Program-made: the position numbers and the translations under genes
Shown: in pieces, positions 1 to 6,675 of the stretch
Position numbering within the stretch: position 1 is the stretch's first letter
Layout: the number at the start of each line of letters is the position of its first letter
Assembly (NCBI GenBank): GCA_918219625.1
Contig: CAKJXT010000107.1
Location: 1-17,888 of the forward strand
Direction of reading: 5' to 3'
Length of the DNA: 17,888 bases
Origin: Bacilli bacterium
Lineage (GTDB): Bacteria > Bacillota_I > Bacilli_A > RF39 > UBA660
Notes under the pieces: generated by a model
Seen by the model: only the letters and a program-made list of their open reading frames with translations
Databases searched by the model: none
Told to the model about the DNA's origin: nothing

Positions 1-158
1 AAAGGAAGGCATTCCTTATCAGCTGTACACTGATTAAAAACATCTTGTTGATTTTTCCAAACATCGAATGTTTTAGCACTTACAATTTCAATAAATGAAA
101 AAGACAAAAACATAATAAAACATATACCAAAAAAATCTTTAAATATATTTTTTTTCAT
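1..158 (-). CDS. Secreted protein, N-terminal fragment cut by the window start
   Basis: The reading frame opens at ATG (158-156) and runs off the window with 52 complete codons and no stop. The first residues, MKKNIFKDFFGICFIMF, continue into a hydrophobic core ending near IVSA, a typical Sec signal peptide with probable cleavage around residue 28. The mature start contains two Cys (QCTADKEC), which suits an exported protein with a possible disulfide. The start is supported by AGGTGA about 5 bases upstream. It is separated from the SPFH gene behind it by a terminator and a possible promoter of its own. The family cannot be determined from this fragment. It could also be a short surface or pilus accessory protein, but nothing in the sequence decides this. 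Confidence 0.75.
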   Translation of the reverse strand, partial: MKKNIFKDFFGICFIMFLSFSFIEIVSAKTFDVWKNQQDVFNQCTADKECLP

Positions 159-187
159 AAAATCACCTAAAAACCCATACTATAAAT

Positions 188-216
188 ATTGTATCATACA
201 TTTACACATTTGTACA
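188..216 (-). promoter_or_regulatory. Possible SigA promoter for the secreted-protein gene
   Basis: On the minus strand TGTACA (216-211) and TACAAT (193-188) are separated by 17 bases. The -10 matches 5 of 6 consensus bases and the -35 matches 4 of 6. It lies about 30 bases upstream of the ATG at 158 and downstream of the preceding gene's terminator, where a promoter is expected. In DNA this AT-rich, chance matches are common. Confidence 0.4.
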
Positions 217-239
217 TTAATTTTTTTGTTTATGAAAGT

Positions 240-265
240 AAAAAAACTAACATTAATTGTTAGTT
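240..265 (-). terminator. Intrinsic terminator overlapping the SPFH gene stop
   Basis: An 8-bp perfect stem (AACTAACA at 265-258 on the minus strand, TGTTAGTT at 252-245) encloses a 5-base loop and is followed by a run of T down to position 240. The stem includes the TAA stop of the SPFH gene at 262-260, so transcript end and translation end coincide. Confidence 0.75.
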
Positions 266-1246
266 AGTATGAAAAGAATGTCCTCCATCTGAATAACCAG
301 CAGTATCATCTTTAACATCAGTAGCATTACCTTGTTTTTCTTTATCCATAAGACCTAATTGTTGATAGCGCGCAAATACAGCAGCAGCCAGAGAATCAAT
401 TTGTCCATTACCATTACCACCTATGACATTTACAACATTACTTTGCTTTAATAAATCGACCTTTATAAGTTCAAATGTTTCTTCAGGTGTAAGATTGTTA
501 GATTTAGCAACCCACGCCAATACTCTATAATGATATGTCAATATAATATTTTCTGTTTGTGCACGATAAAGATCAATAGCTCTTTGACGTCTTACCCTTT
601 CTTCCTCAGTTCCAAGCTGAATTTGCATTTTTTTTCTTTCAGTTTCTGCAGCAATTATATCCTCCGGCTCATTAAAATCACAAATATGAACAAAATCAAG
701 TTCACAACCATATCGTTTAATTCTATCATAAATCTGTCTTAATCTGTTTTTAGCGTCTTGATTTAACCAAGAAGGAATTTGATTGCTACTAATATCAAAA
801 CCATATTTAATTTGATCTGCAGTACTATTTGTGACAATAAGTTTAACTATATCACTAACACACTGATTGATAATAGAATCAGCATTAGGTTCCTTCACAA
901 TTTTAATAATAGAAGCAGCATCTGGCAAAGCCCTATACTCATAAGAAATTTCCTCTTTAGCCTCTACTGTAACATTATCTTTTGTTATTTTAGTATCCGC
1001 ATATTTAAATGAACGAGAAAGGCTATGATCAGCAACTATATCAGCTGTAGCTAACGGAGGCACAAACATGAACCCTGAATCATGAACGCTCACATAACCG
1101 TTTCTATGTGCAACAGCACCTTTAAAACCAGGGTAAATTCTAACCCAAATTCCGCACTCAACATGCTGAATTAATACATTATTATCAGGATGTTCGAAAT
1201 TAAATAAACCCTTTATTCTTTTTACTAATTTATCTTTAAATGCCAT
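260..1246 (-). CDS. SPFH/band-7 domain protein
   Basis: This 328-residue protein carries a recognisable SPFH (stomatin/prohibitin/flotillin, band-7) domain at about residues 25-200. A 'GFKGAVAHRNG' strand is followed by 'DSGFMFVPPL', then the 'TKITKDNVTVEAKEEISYEY' type segment, and 'ELDFVHICDFNEPEDI' leading into a charged helix (about 195-240). SPFH proteins form oligomeric scaffolds at membranes and often act with proteases or envelope systems. This one lacks an N-terminal transmembrane helix or signal peptide, so it is probably cytoplasmic or peripherally attached. The C-terminus (about 270-328) is Gly/Asn/Asp-rich and likely disordered. The ATG at 1246 has AAGGAG about 6 bases upstream and its own strong promoter, and the unit ends at a terminator on the stop codon. 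It lies directly behind the 817/77-residue pair, suggesting a shared but unknown role. The family assignment is sound; the partner is not known. Confidence 0.85.
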   Translation of the reverse strand: MAFKDKLVKRIKGLFNFEHPDNNVLIQHVECGIWVRIYPGFKGAVAHRNGYVSVHDSGFMFVPPLATADIVADHSLSRSFKYADTKITKDNVTVEAKEEISYEYRALPDAASIIKIVKEPNADSIINQCVSDIVKLIVTNSTADQIKYGFDISSNQIPSWLNQDAKNRLRQIYDRIKRYGCELDFVHICDFNEPEDIIAAETERKKMQIQLGTEEERVRRQRAIDLYRAQTENIILTYHYRVLAWVAKSNNLTPEETFELIKVDLLKQSNVVNVIGGNGNGQIDSLAAAVFARYQQLGLMDKEKQGNATDVKDDTAGYSDGGHSFHTN

Positions 1247-1268
1247 ATTACAACTCCTTTTTTTGTAT

Positions 1269-1296
1269 ATTATACAGTAAAAACACTATTTGTCAA
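1269..1296 (-). promoter_or_regulatory. Near-consensus SigA promoter for the SPFH gene
   Basis: On the minus strand TTGACA (1296-1291) and TATAAT (1274-1269) are both perfect consensus hexamers separated by 16 bases. The promoter sits 23 bases upstream of the SPFH start codon and begins 5 bases after the stop of the 77-residue gene, with no terminator between. The SPFH gene can therefore be transcribed strongly on its own, and read-through from the upstream pair is also possible. Confidence 0.85.
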
Positions 1297-1300
1297 GTTA

Positions 1301-1534
1301 TTAAATATTATTTAACCTTTCCATAAGTAATCCCAATATATCATAATAACCATCAAAATCCTCATTAATAAATCTCAATCTATCATTTTCTTCAATGGCA
1401 ACAACAGCATTATCATTTTTTATATCATATAGTAACAAAAAATCATTATTATTTAAAGTAATGGACGCCCCAGAATAATATTCTCTACCATCACTCATAG
1501 TATATATTTCCCGATCTTTCATGTTATATTTCAT
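1301..1534 (-). CDS. Small acidic protein of unknown function, 77 aa
   Basis: This short acidic protein (MKYNMKDREIYTMSDG at the start, LMERLNNI at the end) has no signal peptide, transmembrane helix or Cys. Alternating hydrophobic segments ('DFLLLYDI', 'NAVVAIEEN', 'DRLRFINED') followed by a C-terminal helix suggest a compact beta-sheet plus helix fold. Its ATG overlaps the TGA of the 817-residue gene in the ATGA arrangement, so the two are translationally coupled. A GGTGA ribosome binding site lies within the last codons of the upstream gene. Coupling implies similar expression and perhaps a complex with the 817-residue protein. I do not recognise the family and assign no function. Confidence 0.75.
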   Translation of the reverse strand: MKYNMKDREIYTMSDGREYYSGASITLNNNDFLLLYDIKNDNAVVAIEENDRLRFINEDFDGYYDILGLLMERLNNI

Positions 1535-3984
1535 TTTTTTCTATCACCCATATGAAATCCAGACTCACCAAACAAATTATTCGATGTAGCTCCTAAGCGT
1601 GCACCAAAATCAAAAACTTGTTGAGGGGTTGCGGGTTTTTTACGAGCAATTTGTTGTTCTTTGGGTTGAACACCTGCGAAATCAGCAGTAAACGAAACCC
1701 TTGGATTTGCATGAGATTGAGGAGATTTGCCTTTAACTTGTTTTGCTATTTGCATCATATCAGCTAATATATCCGGGTCTAAATCTCCCGAATCTAAATT
1801 GCTACCTTCGTTAGTAGGAGATTGGCCAAAACTTATAGAAGAATCTACTTTTACTCCATTTTTCTCTAAATCCGTTTCTTGTAAAAGCTCTAATATTTCA
1901 GGATGATTCGCAAAAAGCGCATCAAAATCAAAATTTAGACCACAATGTTTTGAAACAGATACAAAGAATTCTTTACCACAGCCAACATTAGCACATTCAT
2001 AAGCAGCAGCAATAACTCTATTAGAAATTGCCTCAAAATTTCCTTTTTCATCATTCTTGATTGCATCTGCCAAACGTTTAAAATGATACTTAAAAGCTAG
2101 TTTAACATATAACTCCTCATTACCATCGCACGCAGCTTTAATGGCTTTAGCCTTAATCCATCTATAACTATCCAACTTAAAATTCTTTTGAATATACTCT
2201 AAATACTCATCTGCAGTTCGAGCCAAATTATCCGCGCCCACACCAAGTTGAATTAATTGACCTAATAAAGAATACATACCAGAATATTTAGGCGGTAAAC
2301 CTTTCTTTTCAAATAACGCCGCCACATTAGTAGATATATCAGCATTAGGATCAAACAACTTAGAAAGTTTGGATTTATCAAAGTTTGGATCTCTCTTAAC
2401 ACTACTTAATCCAGATGATTGATGAACAGCGGTTTTCGCAGATCCCATTTGTTTTAATGCTAAATCAACAGGAAATGCTATATCCCCTAAATCAGCAATC
2501 ACAGCAGGACGAATCATATCTATTGGCAAATATGGATTATAACCATCACCAAATAAAAGAGCAAAAACTGTTTTATCACAACAAATAGGATTAGAACCAG
2601 TATAGAAAGATGGATTTGGAATAAGCATAATATCACCAGTTCCAGTTGTACCATATTCTATAAACTGTCCAATTTCTCCTTTACCACACTCGCTAATTAA
2701 AAAATCATTATTTATACCTCTAATACATTTAAATGTTCTTCTACCTCTCAATTGCGAACGACTAAGGTTACCATATTTTATTTCTTGTAATTCTACTGGT
2801 TCAGTCTCTTTATATTCTGTTCCTTTTGGAGGTTCAGAACTATTACCATTAACAATCCCAGCATTAGCCAAAGTCATATCTAATGCACCAAGTATAACAT
2901 CACACCCATGTTTAATAACTTCATCCATTTCTTCATCTGAACCGATTTCACTAACTTTAATTTTCCATCCTGGGTCATTACTATATCTTTCAATCAACTC
3001 ATAAAAAATGGCCGGCGTTAATATCTTTTGAGGATCTATTTTAATAGCATCAGCATATCTTCTATCTCCCATTACATTAGCAAAAGCATCTTGCATTTTT
3101 TTAGCAAAAGTCCCAATGAATTCTTTATCACCTTTTTCACTTTCATCAAATCCAAGAGCACGCTTAGCCAAATCAAATTCATCTGGATTTACAACTAAAT
3201 CTTTTTTATCTTTTTTATCAGCTTTAACACTATCGCCACCAATTATCGTACCTTTCTCACCAAGAGCATCATTTGAAGCATCTGCTACTGGCTCATGTTG
3301 CCCATGTTCTGGTTCTGGTTGAACTGGTTTTTCTTGATCTGATTCTACTAATACATCCGAATCTTGTCGGACAGATCCTGATGTTAATTGAGCATCACCA
3401 CCAATTACAGTTTGATTTTCTTGTTTTATAGAACCATCAGCATTAAATGACAAATTAACATCTGGACTATTGATAATAGCAAAAATTGCTTCTTCTGGAA
3501 TATTACATTCTTTGCATTTTTCTATAGTGGCAGTAACCTTAGCAGTACTATCCATACTTTCCTGAAGACTCTTTGCAGCACGTTGTTGCCATACAGCATT
3601 TCGTAATGAAGCTGCATAAAAATTTGGTTTGCTATTCTCACTTAACGCCAATAAAGCTAAGACTTTTAAACCATCATAATCCTTATTGCTAAAATAATTT
3701 GTTATCACATCAGGTGCCAATTTAACCCCATATCTTTCTCTTTGAGCATCAAAATCGCTAAAAATTGTATCAATAGGTTGTTCCAAATATTCATCAATTA
3801 AATTAATATCATTTTGAGTATTTCCTTTAGCAGCTTCATTAAGCATACGAGTTAATTTGTTTATCATTGCTAAAGTATCAGCATCAATTATTCCTGATTT
3901 TACAGCATCCAAAAGCCCTTGGAAAGCTGGCGATAAAGCGGCTGAATCAAAGCCTTGACCACCATTATTTTCTACATCTGCCAT
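1531..3984 (-). CDS. Large cytoplasmic protein of unknown family, 817 aa
   Basis: No signal peptide or transmembrane segment is visible, so the protein is probably cytoplasmic. Residues 1-185 look largely helical and contain a CKEC pair at 157-160. Residues about 185-265 form a low-complexity Gln/Glu/Pro/Asp/Lys linker with two similar short segments (TVIGGD near 192 and TIIGGD near 246). The remainder contains several helical blocks, a more beta-like stretch ('RGRRTFKCIRG', 'ISECGKGEIGQFIEYG', 'GDIMLIPNPSF'), a Cys-containing segment ('YECANVGCGKEF') and a polar C-terminal tail ('NLFGESGFHMGDRKK'). The ATG at 3984 has GAGAGG about 10 bases upstream. It is the first gene of a unit with the 77-residue protein and precedes the SPFH gene. 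Length and modular build suggest a scaffold or regulator, but that is speculation. I do not recognise the family. Confidence 0.8.
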   Translation of the reverse strand: MADVENNGGQGFDSAALSPAFQGLLDAVKSGIIDADTLAMINKLTRMLNEAAKGNTQNDINLIDEYLEQPIDTIFSDFDAQRERYGVKLAPDVITNYFSNKDYDGLKVLALLALSENSKPNFYAASLRNAVWQQRAAKSLQESMDSTAKVTATIEKCKECNIPEEAIFAIINSPDVNLSFNADGSIKQENQTVIGGDAQLTSGSVRQDSDVLVESDQEKPVQPEPEHGQHEPVADASNDALGEKGTIIGGDSVKADKKDKKDLVVNPDEFDLAKRALGFDESEKGDKEFIGTFAKKMQDAFANVMGDRRYADAIKIDPQKILTPAIFYELIERYSNDPGWKIKVSEIGSDEEMDEVIKHGCDVILGALDMTLANAGIVNGNSSEPPKGTEYKETEPVELQEIKYGNLSRSQLRGRRTFKCIRGINNDFLISECGKGEIGQFIEYGTTGTGDIMLIPNPSFYTGSNPICCDKTVFALLFGDGYNPYLPIDMIRPAVIADLGDIAFPVDLALKQMGSAKTAVHQSSGLSSVKRDPNFDKSKLSKLFDPNADISTNVAALFEKKGLPPKYSGMYSLLGQLIQLGVGADNLARTADEYLEYIQKNFKLDSYRWIKAKAIKAACDGNEELYVKLAFKYHFKRLADAIKNDEKGNFEAISNRVIAAAYECANVGCGKEFFVSVSKHCGLNFDFDALFANHPEILELLQETDLEKNGVKVDSSISFGQSPTNEGSNLDSGDLDPDILADMMQIAKQVKGKSPQSHANPRVSFTADFAGVQPKEQQIARKKPATPQQVFDFGARLGATSNNLFGESGFHMGDRKK

Positions 3985-4204
3985 CTTAAATCATCCTCTC
4001 TAAATATAATTAAAATAGTATTCAAATGTTCACATGTACACATCGACAAAAGATGTCGCACTAGAAACTATATTTTAATTTCATTACTTTCTTATCCTTT
4101 TCCAAATATACATTAATTATTTTTTAATTGTTTCACATCATCAAAATTCCACAAAGGCTTAAACTTCCAAGGCACATATAAGTCTTGGAAGAATATAAAA
4201 CATT
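3985..4204. other. Intergenic region upstream of the 817-aa gene
   Basis: No coding frame is supported here. A small inverted repeat, CGACA (4044-4048) with TGTCG (4054-4058), encloses 5 bases. An overlapping alternative pairs ACATC (4040-4044) with GATGT (4052-4056). Adjacent is the palindrome ACATGT (4032-4037). These are 50-75 bases upstream of the 817-residue gene and could be an operator or 5' leader structure. I found no convincing -35/-10 pair. The separate hairpin at 4164-4191 is listed as a terminator. Confidence 0.4.
4164..4191 (-). terminator. Hairpin after the second pilin-like gene, possible terminator
   Basis: A stem of CTTCCAAGGC (4164-4173) with GTCTTGGAAG (4182-4191) gives 10 paired positions including one G-T wobble, around an 8-base loop. 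It lies 13 bases past the stop of the gene ending at 4205. On the minus strand it is followed only by TTTAAG, so the U-tract is weak. It may act as a terminator or an mRNA-stabilising 3' hairpin. Confidence 0.5.
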
Positions 4205-4804
4205 TTAATCTGCTCCTCCGCCTCCACCTTCTGATTGGGTCGTAGTCGTTGTAGTCGTTGTTGTAGAGTAGCCATCATTAGGTACATTATTATTATTTAT
4301 CCTTCCTTCGCCTTTATAACTTTCATCAGTTTGTTGTTGAGTAACCGGCAACTTCTCTTTTTGAGTATTTAAACCACCAGTAGGTTTTTGAGAAGGTACA
4401 GTACCAGAAGGTTGTTGTGAAGAACCACCATTAGGTTCCTCAGTTGTATTATTATTTTCATTACCTGTAACACCAGTAGGTACATATGTACTACCGGCAG
4501 TACCATTCAATATTTGGTTTGCGCAATTCCAAAAACTATTATCTTCTTTTGAAACCAATCCCATAACTAATTGAACAATAGTTACAACAAAGAATACAAG
4601 AGCAGCAGCTATTAATCTCTTAATAAAAGTTTGTTGTCCTTTTTTAATTTCATCCTCTTTGCTAGACATAACTCCCTTAGCAAAATCAAACATACCTAAA
4701 ATAACTAATATAACAGGTACAGCTATTTTTAATAATACAATTATATTATGTATAAAATTAACTAAATCAACATCTAATAAATCACATATTTGATTTGCGT
4801 CCAT
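4205..4804 (-). CDS. VirB2/TrbC-like two-helix pilin candidate with long Thr/Gly-rich tail
   Basis: This 199-residue membrane protein has two hydrophobic helices (about 20-41 and 64-84) separated by a charged loop, SSKEDEIKKGQQTFIKR. No cleavable signal peptide is visible. After a 'NSFWNCANQILNG' segment the last 100 residues are low complexity: Thr/Asn/Pro/Gln-rich, ending in nine consecutive Thr and five consecutive Gly. Two helices with a basic cytoplasmic loop and outward termini is the layout of VirB2/TrbC and related type IV secretion pilins. Its closest relative in the window is the upstream gene at 4966-5349, with 36 identities over 61 aligned residues of the helix-loop-helix core by my count. 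The gene has its own promoter and 3' hairpin, and GGGTGA precedes the ATG. In a Tad-like locus it may be a filament subunit whose tail is surface exposed. A non-pilin membrane role cannot be excluded. Confidence 0.7.
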   Translation of the reverse strand: MDANQICDLLDVDLVNFIHNIIVLLKIAVPVILVILGMFDFAKGVMSSKEDEIKKGQQTFIKRLIAAALVFFVVTIVQLVMGLVSKEDNSFWNCANQILNGTAGSTYVPTGVTGNENNNTTEEPNGGSSQQPSGTVPSQKPTGGLNTQKEKLPVTQQQTDESYKGEGRINNNNVPNDGYSTTTTTTTTTQSEGGGGGAD

Positions 4805-4828
4805 AAAAAATCACCCATTTCTACTTAT

Positions 4829-4857
4829 ATAATAACATAAAAACAAATTATAATCAA
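4829..4857 (-). promoter_or_regulatory. Extended -10 promoter for the second pilin-like gene
   Basis: On the minus strand TTGATT (4857-4852) is followed after 17 bases by TATTAT (4834-4829), preceded by TGT to give an extended -10 (TGnTATTAT). It is 25 bases upstream of the ATG at 4804 and downstream of the terminator at 4900-4931, so this gene is an independent transcription unit. Confidence 0.65.
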
Positions 4858-4899
4858 TTATAACAAAATAAAATAAAAATCAAATTTACAAAAATATAC

Positions 4900-4931
4900 A
4901 AAAAAACTAATACGCAAAGAGTATTAGTTTT
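4900..4931 (-). terminator. Strong intrinsic terminator after the first pilin-like gene
   Basis: A perfect 11-bp stem (4903-4913 with 4921-4931; AAAACTAATAC and GTATTAGTTTT on the plus strand) encloses a 7-base loop. On the minus strand it runs into a T tract. It begins 35 bases after the stop at 4966. It is among the clearest terminators in the window and separates the two pilin-like genes. Confidence 0.85.
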
Positions 4932-4965
4932 ATATATTTAACATAAAACGGATGAATAATCCTTA

Positions 4966-5349
4966 TTACATATCACAAGTGCCTGTAGACTCATTACATT
5001 TAACACCATTTATAAAAGGTGCAATACAATCTCCCCATAAAGAATCAGAATCTGTATCTGAATCCTTAGTTGCTAAATTAACAATTAATTGAACAACAAC
5101 TATAACAAAGAATACTAAAATTGCAGTAATCACTCTTTTAATAAACATTTGTTGTCCCTTTTTAATTTCATCTTCCTTACTAGCAACAACAGCCTTACCT
5201 AAATCCAACATACCAAAAATAATTAATAAAATTGGTACACCAAACTTAATAACAGTAATAAGTGTAGAAATAATATTTATAAGCTGACCTGGTATTTGAT
5301 AAGACTTACAATTATTATATGTAGCAGCTAAAACTTGTAAAAATTCCAT
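4966..5349 (-). CDS. VirB2/TrbC-like two-helix pilin candidate, 127 aa
   Basis: Two hydrophobic helices (about 25-49 and 72-93) flank the loop ASKEDEIKKGQQMFIKR. The C-terminal segment 'DSLWGDCIAPFINGVKC' and the tail 'TGTCDM' add three Cys, and there is one more at residue 14. The ATG at 5349 is preferred over the in-frame TTG at 5364 because AGGAGG sits between them with ideal spacing. The helix-loop-helix core matches the gene at 4205-4804, but the long tail is absent, so this looks like the basic form of the subunit. A consensus promoter and a strong terminator bracket it as a single-gene unit, an arrangement suited to an abundant structural protein. It follows the CpaE-like gene. Small size, two helices and no signal peptide resemble VirB2/TrbC-type pilins rather than Flp pilins, which have one helix and a prepilin peptidase site. 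The pilin role is inference. Confidence 0.7.
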   Translation of the reverse strand: MEFLQVLAATYNNCKSYQIPGQLINIISTLITVIKFGVPILLIIFGMLDLGKAVVASKEDEIKKGQQMFIKRVITAILVFFVIVVVQLIVNLATKDSDTDSDSLWGDCIAPFINGVKCNESTGTCDM

Positions 5350-5372
5350 AAAACTCCTCCTCAACTAAAAAT

Positions 5373-5401
5373 ATAATACAATAAATTTCCTTATTTGTCA
5401 A
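5373..5401 (-). promoter_or_regulatory. Strong SigA promoter for the first pilin-like gene
   Basis: On the minus strand a perfect TTGACA (5401-5396) is followed after 17 bases by TATTAT (5378-5373). It lies 24 bases upstream of the ATG at 5349. Together with AGGAGG it predicts high expression. Confidence 0.85.
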
Positions 5402-5405
5402 TAAA

Positions 5406-6452
5406 TTATTTATAACCCAACTTAACTAATAGTTCTTTAACTTCAGCACTATTACCATGATCATCAATAGGCTTCATATTATAGAATACATCTAATCCAG
5501 ATTCATACTCAAAATCTTTAACATCCTTACTAGTAAGCATACTAGGGCATAAAATAATTTTCTTGCCCTTTAATTCGTTTAAAATCTTAGGCTTAATAGA
5601 AAGCAATCTATTAATTTTAATAATCGATGGTTCTAATAAATATAAGACTTCATCACAAAAATTCTCGGCAGCTTGACTTCCATTTAAATCAACTAATAAA
5701 ATATTTTTATCCTTATTAGTATTAAGCAAATCTCCAATAACACCATTAGAACTTGAAATTAATTCATTATCATTAAAATAGATAAAATCTCTCTTCTCAA
5801 CCTCAATAGCTAAAACTTTATAACGCTTTTCTAAATGTTTCTTCATTAAATAAGTTAATGTAGTAGCCCCAGCACCAGGAGTAACACTCTTAATACCAAT
5901 TATTTTCCTACCACCTTTAACAGGTTCTTCTTTAACATCTTCTTTAACTTCTTCATTAATATTAACAAACTTAGGTCTTTCACCCGAACCACCATTTTCA
6001 CCTTCATCGTCATCTTCAGCAGGAGTAAACTCAAATATATCAGGTTTAACATCTGGTTCCTCATCAACAATCATACTATCAATATGATGATATTGAGAAA
6101 CATCACTATATGTATTTGGATGATTATATAGATACATTACCCCTTCTAAATTAGTAGTAAAATTATAAATACCCAAAGAAATAATCTTAGATATAAAATC
6201 AGGCTTAGAAACAGTTGAATCAAGTAATAAAATAATTTTATTCATATCAAAAGAAGAACTAAACTTTTGAAGAACACTTAAATCAGAATAATTTGAAATA
6301 GCAGTAATATCAATAATCATTTTATTAAAGAACATATTTTGAAAAGTATCAATAATCTCATCAATAGAATGTTCACCATCAAGACGTTTAATAACCTCAA
6401 CACTCAAATTATTTAATACATCACTATTTTTATTTGAAATTATAACATTCAT
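5406..6452 (-). CDS. CpaE/TadZ-like protein with degenerate P-loop
   Basis: This 348-residue protein has an N-terminal alpha/beta region (about 1-120) with hydrophobic strands such as 'KMIIDITAI' and 'KIILLLDSTV', resembling the receiver-like domain of CpaE. An acidic linker follows (about 128-180), then a MinD/ParA-type domain (about 182-348). The P-loop position reads SVTPGAGATTLT (189-200). It keeps the glycines and Thr-Thr but lacks both the signature and catalytic lysines of a KGGxGKTT motif. A Walker B-like strand 'ILLVDLNG' lies at 251-258. CpaE/TadZ proteins localise Tad machinery to sites on the inner membrane face, and atypical Walker A motifs are known in the family. Here ATP hydrolysis is doubtful. 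The gene has AGGAGG 6 bases before its ATG and its own possible promoter. It is separated from the other tad genes only by an insertion element and a remnant. Assignment to CpaE/TadZ rests on architecture and context. Confidence 0.7.
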   Translation of the reverse strand: MNVIISNKNSDVLNNLSVEVIKRLDGEHSIDEIIDTFQNMFFNKMIIDITAISNYSDLSVLQKFSSSFDMNKIILLLDSTVSKPDFISKIISLGIYNFTTNLEGVMYLYNHPNTYSDVSQYHHIDSMIVDEEPDVKPDIFEFTPAEDDDEGENGGSGERPKFVNINEEVKEDVKEEPVKGGRKIIGIKSVTPGAGATTLTYLMKKHLEKRYKVLAIEVEKRDFIYFNDNELISSSNGVIGDLLNTNKDKNILLVDLNGSQAAENFCDEVLYLLEPSIIKINRLLSIKPKILNELKGKKIILCPSMLTSKDVKDFEYESGLDVFYNMKPIDDHGNSAEVKELLVKLGYK

Positions 6453-6476
6453 ACAATTCCTCCTATTATCAATATA

Positions 6477-6505
6477 ATTTTAACACAGATAACAAATTTA
6501 GTAAA
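6477..6505 (-). promoter_or_regulatory. Possible extended -10 promoter for the CpaE-like gene
   Basis: On the minus strand TTTACT (6505-6500) is followed after 17 bases by TAAAAT (6482-6477), with TGT immediately before the -10. It is 25 bases upstream of the ATG at 6452 and outside the insertion element. It probably belonged to the gene before the insertion. Confidence 0.45.
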
Positions 6506-6574
6506 TAAATATATTGAAAACTTTATATAAGTTTACACAAAAAAATATGAACAATATTAATGAAACATACATTG

Positions 6575-6675
6575 ACCTGCTCCCACCACTTATAAATTGA
6601 AGTGGGGGCTTCCCTCTTAAATAATACCAAAGTATTATATACAAGTAACGACAGTCGGTCCAACCACCGATTTTT
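6575..6675 (-). ncRNA. Likely omega RNA (reRNA) scaffold at the right end of the element
   Basis: Between the tnpB stop and the element tip there are three consecutive hairpins. The stems are TCGGT/ACCGA (6655-6659 with 6666-6670), ATAATAC/GTATTAT (6621-6627 with 6632-6638) and the bulged 9-bp right-end hairpin (6582-6608). TnpB nucleases of this family use a guide RNA made from the end of tnpB and the right end, with the guide taken from DNA just beyond the tip. The structure is visible; transcription and exact ends are inferred. Confidence 0.5.

Noticed and set aside
530..1012. Plus-strand open frames opposite the SPFH gene
   Set aside because: They are antisense to a well-supported gene, have no ribosome binding site, and their Ile/Asn/Ser-rich composition is that of a complement-strand shadow.
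5349..5364. TTG at 5364 as start of the first pilin-like gene
   Set aside because: It overlaps the AGGAGG that is correctly spaced for the ATG at 5349, so the five extra residues would be the translated ribosome binding site.
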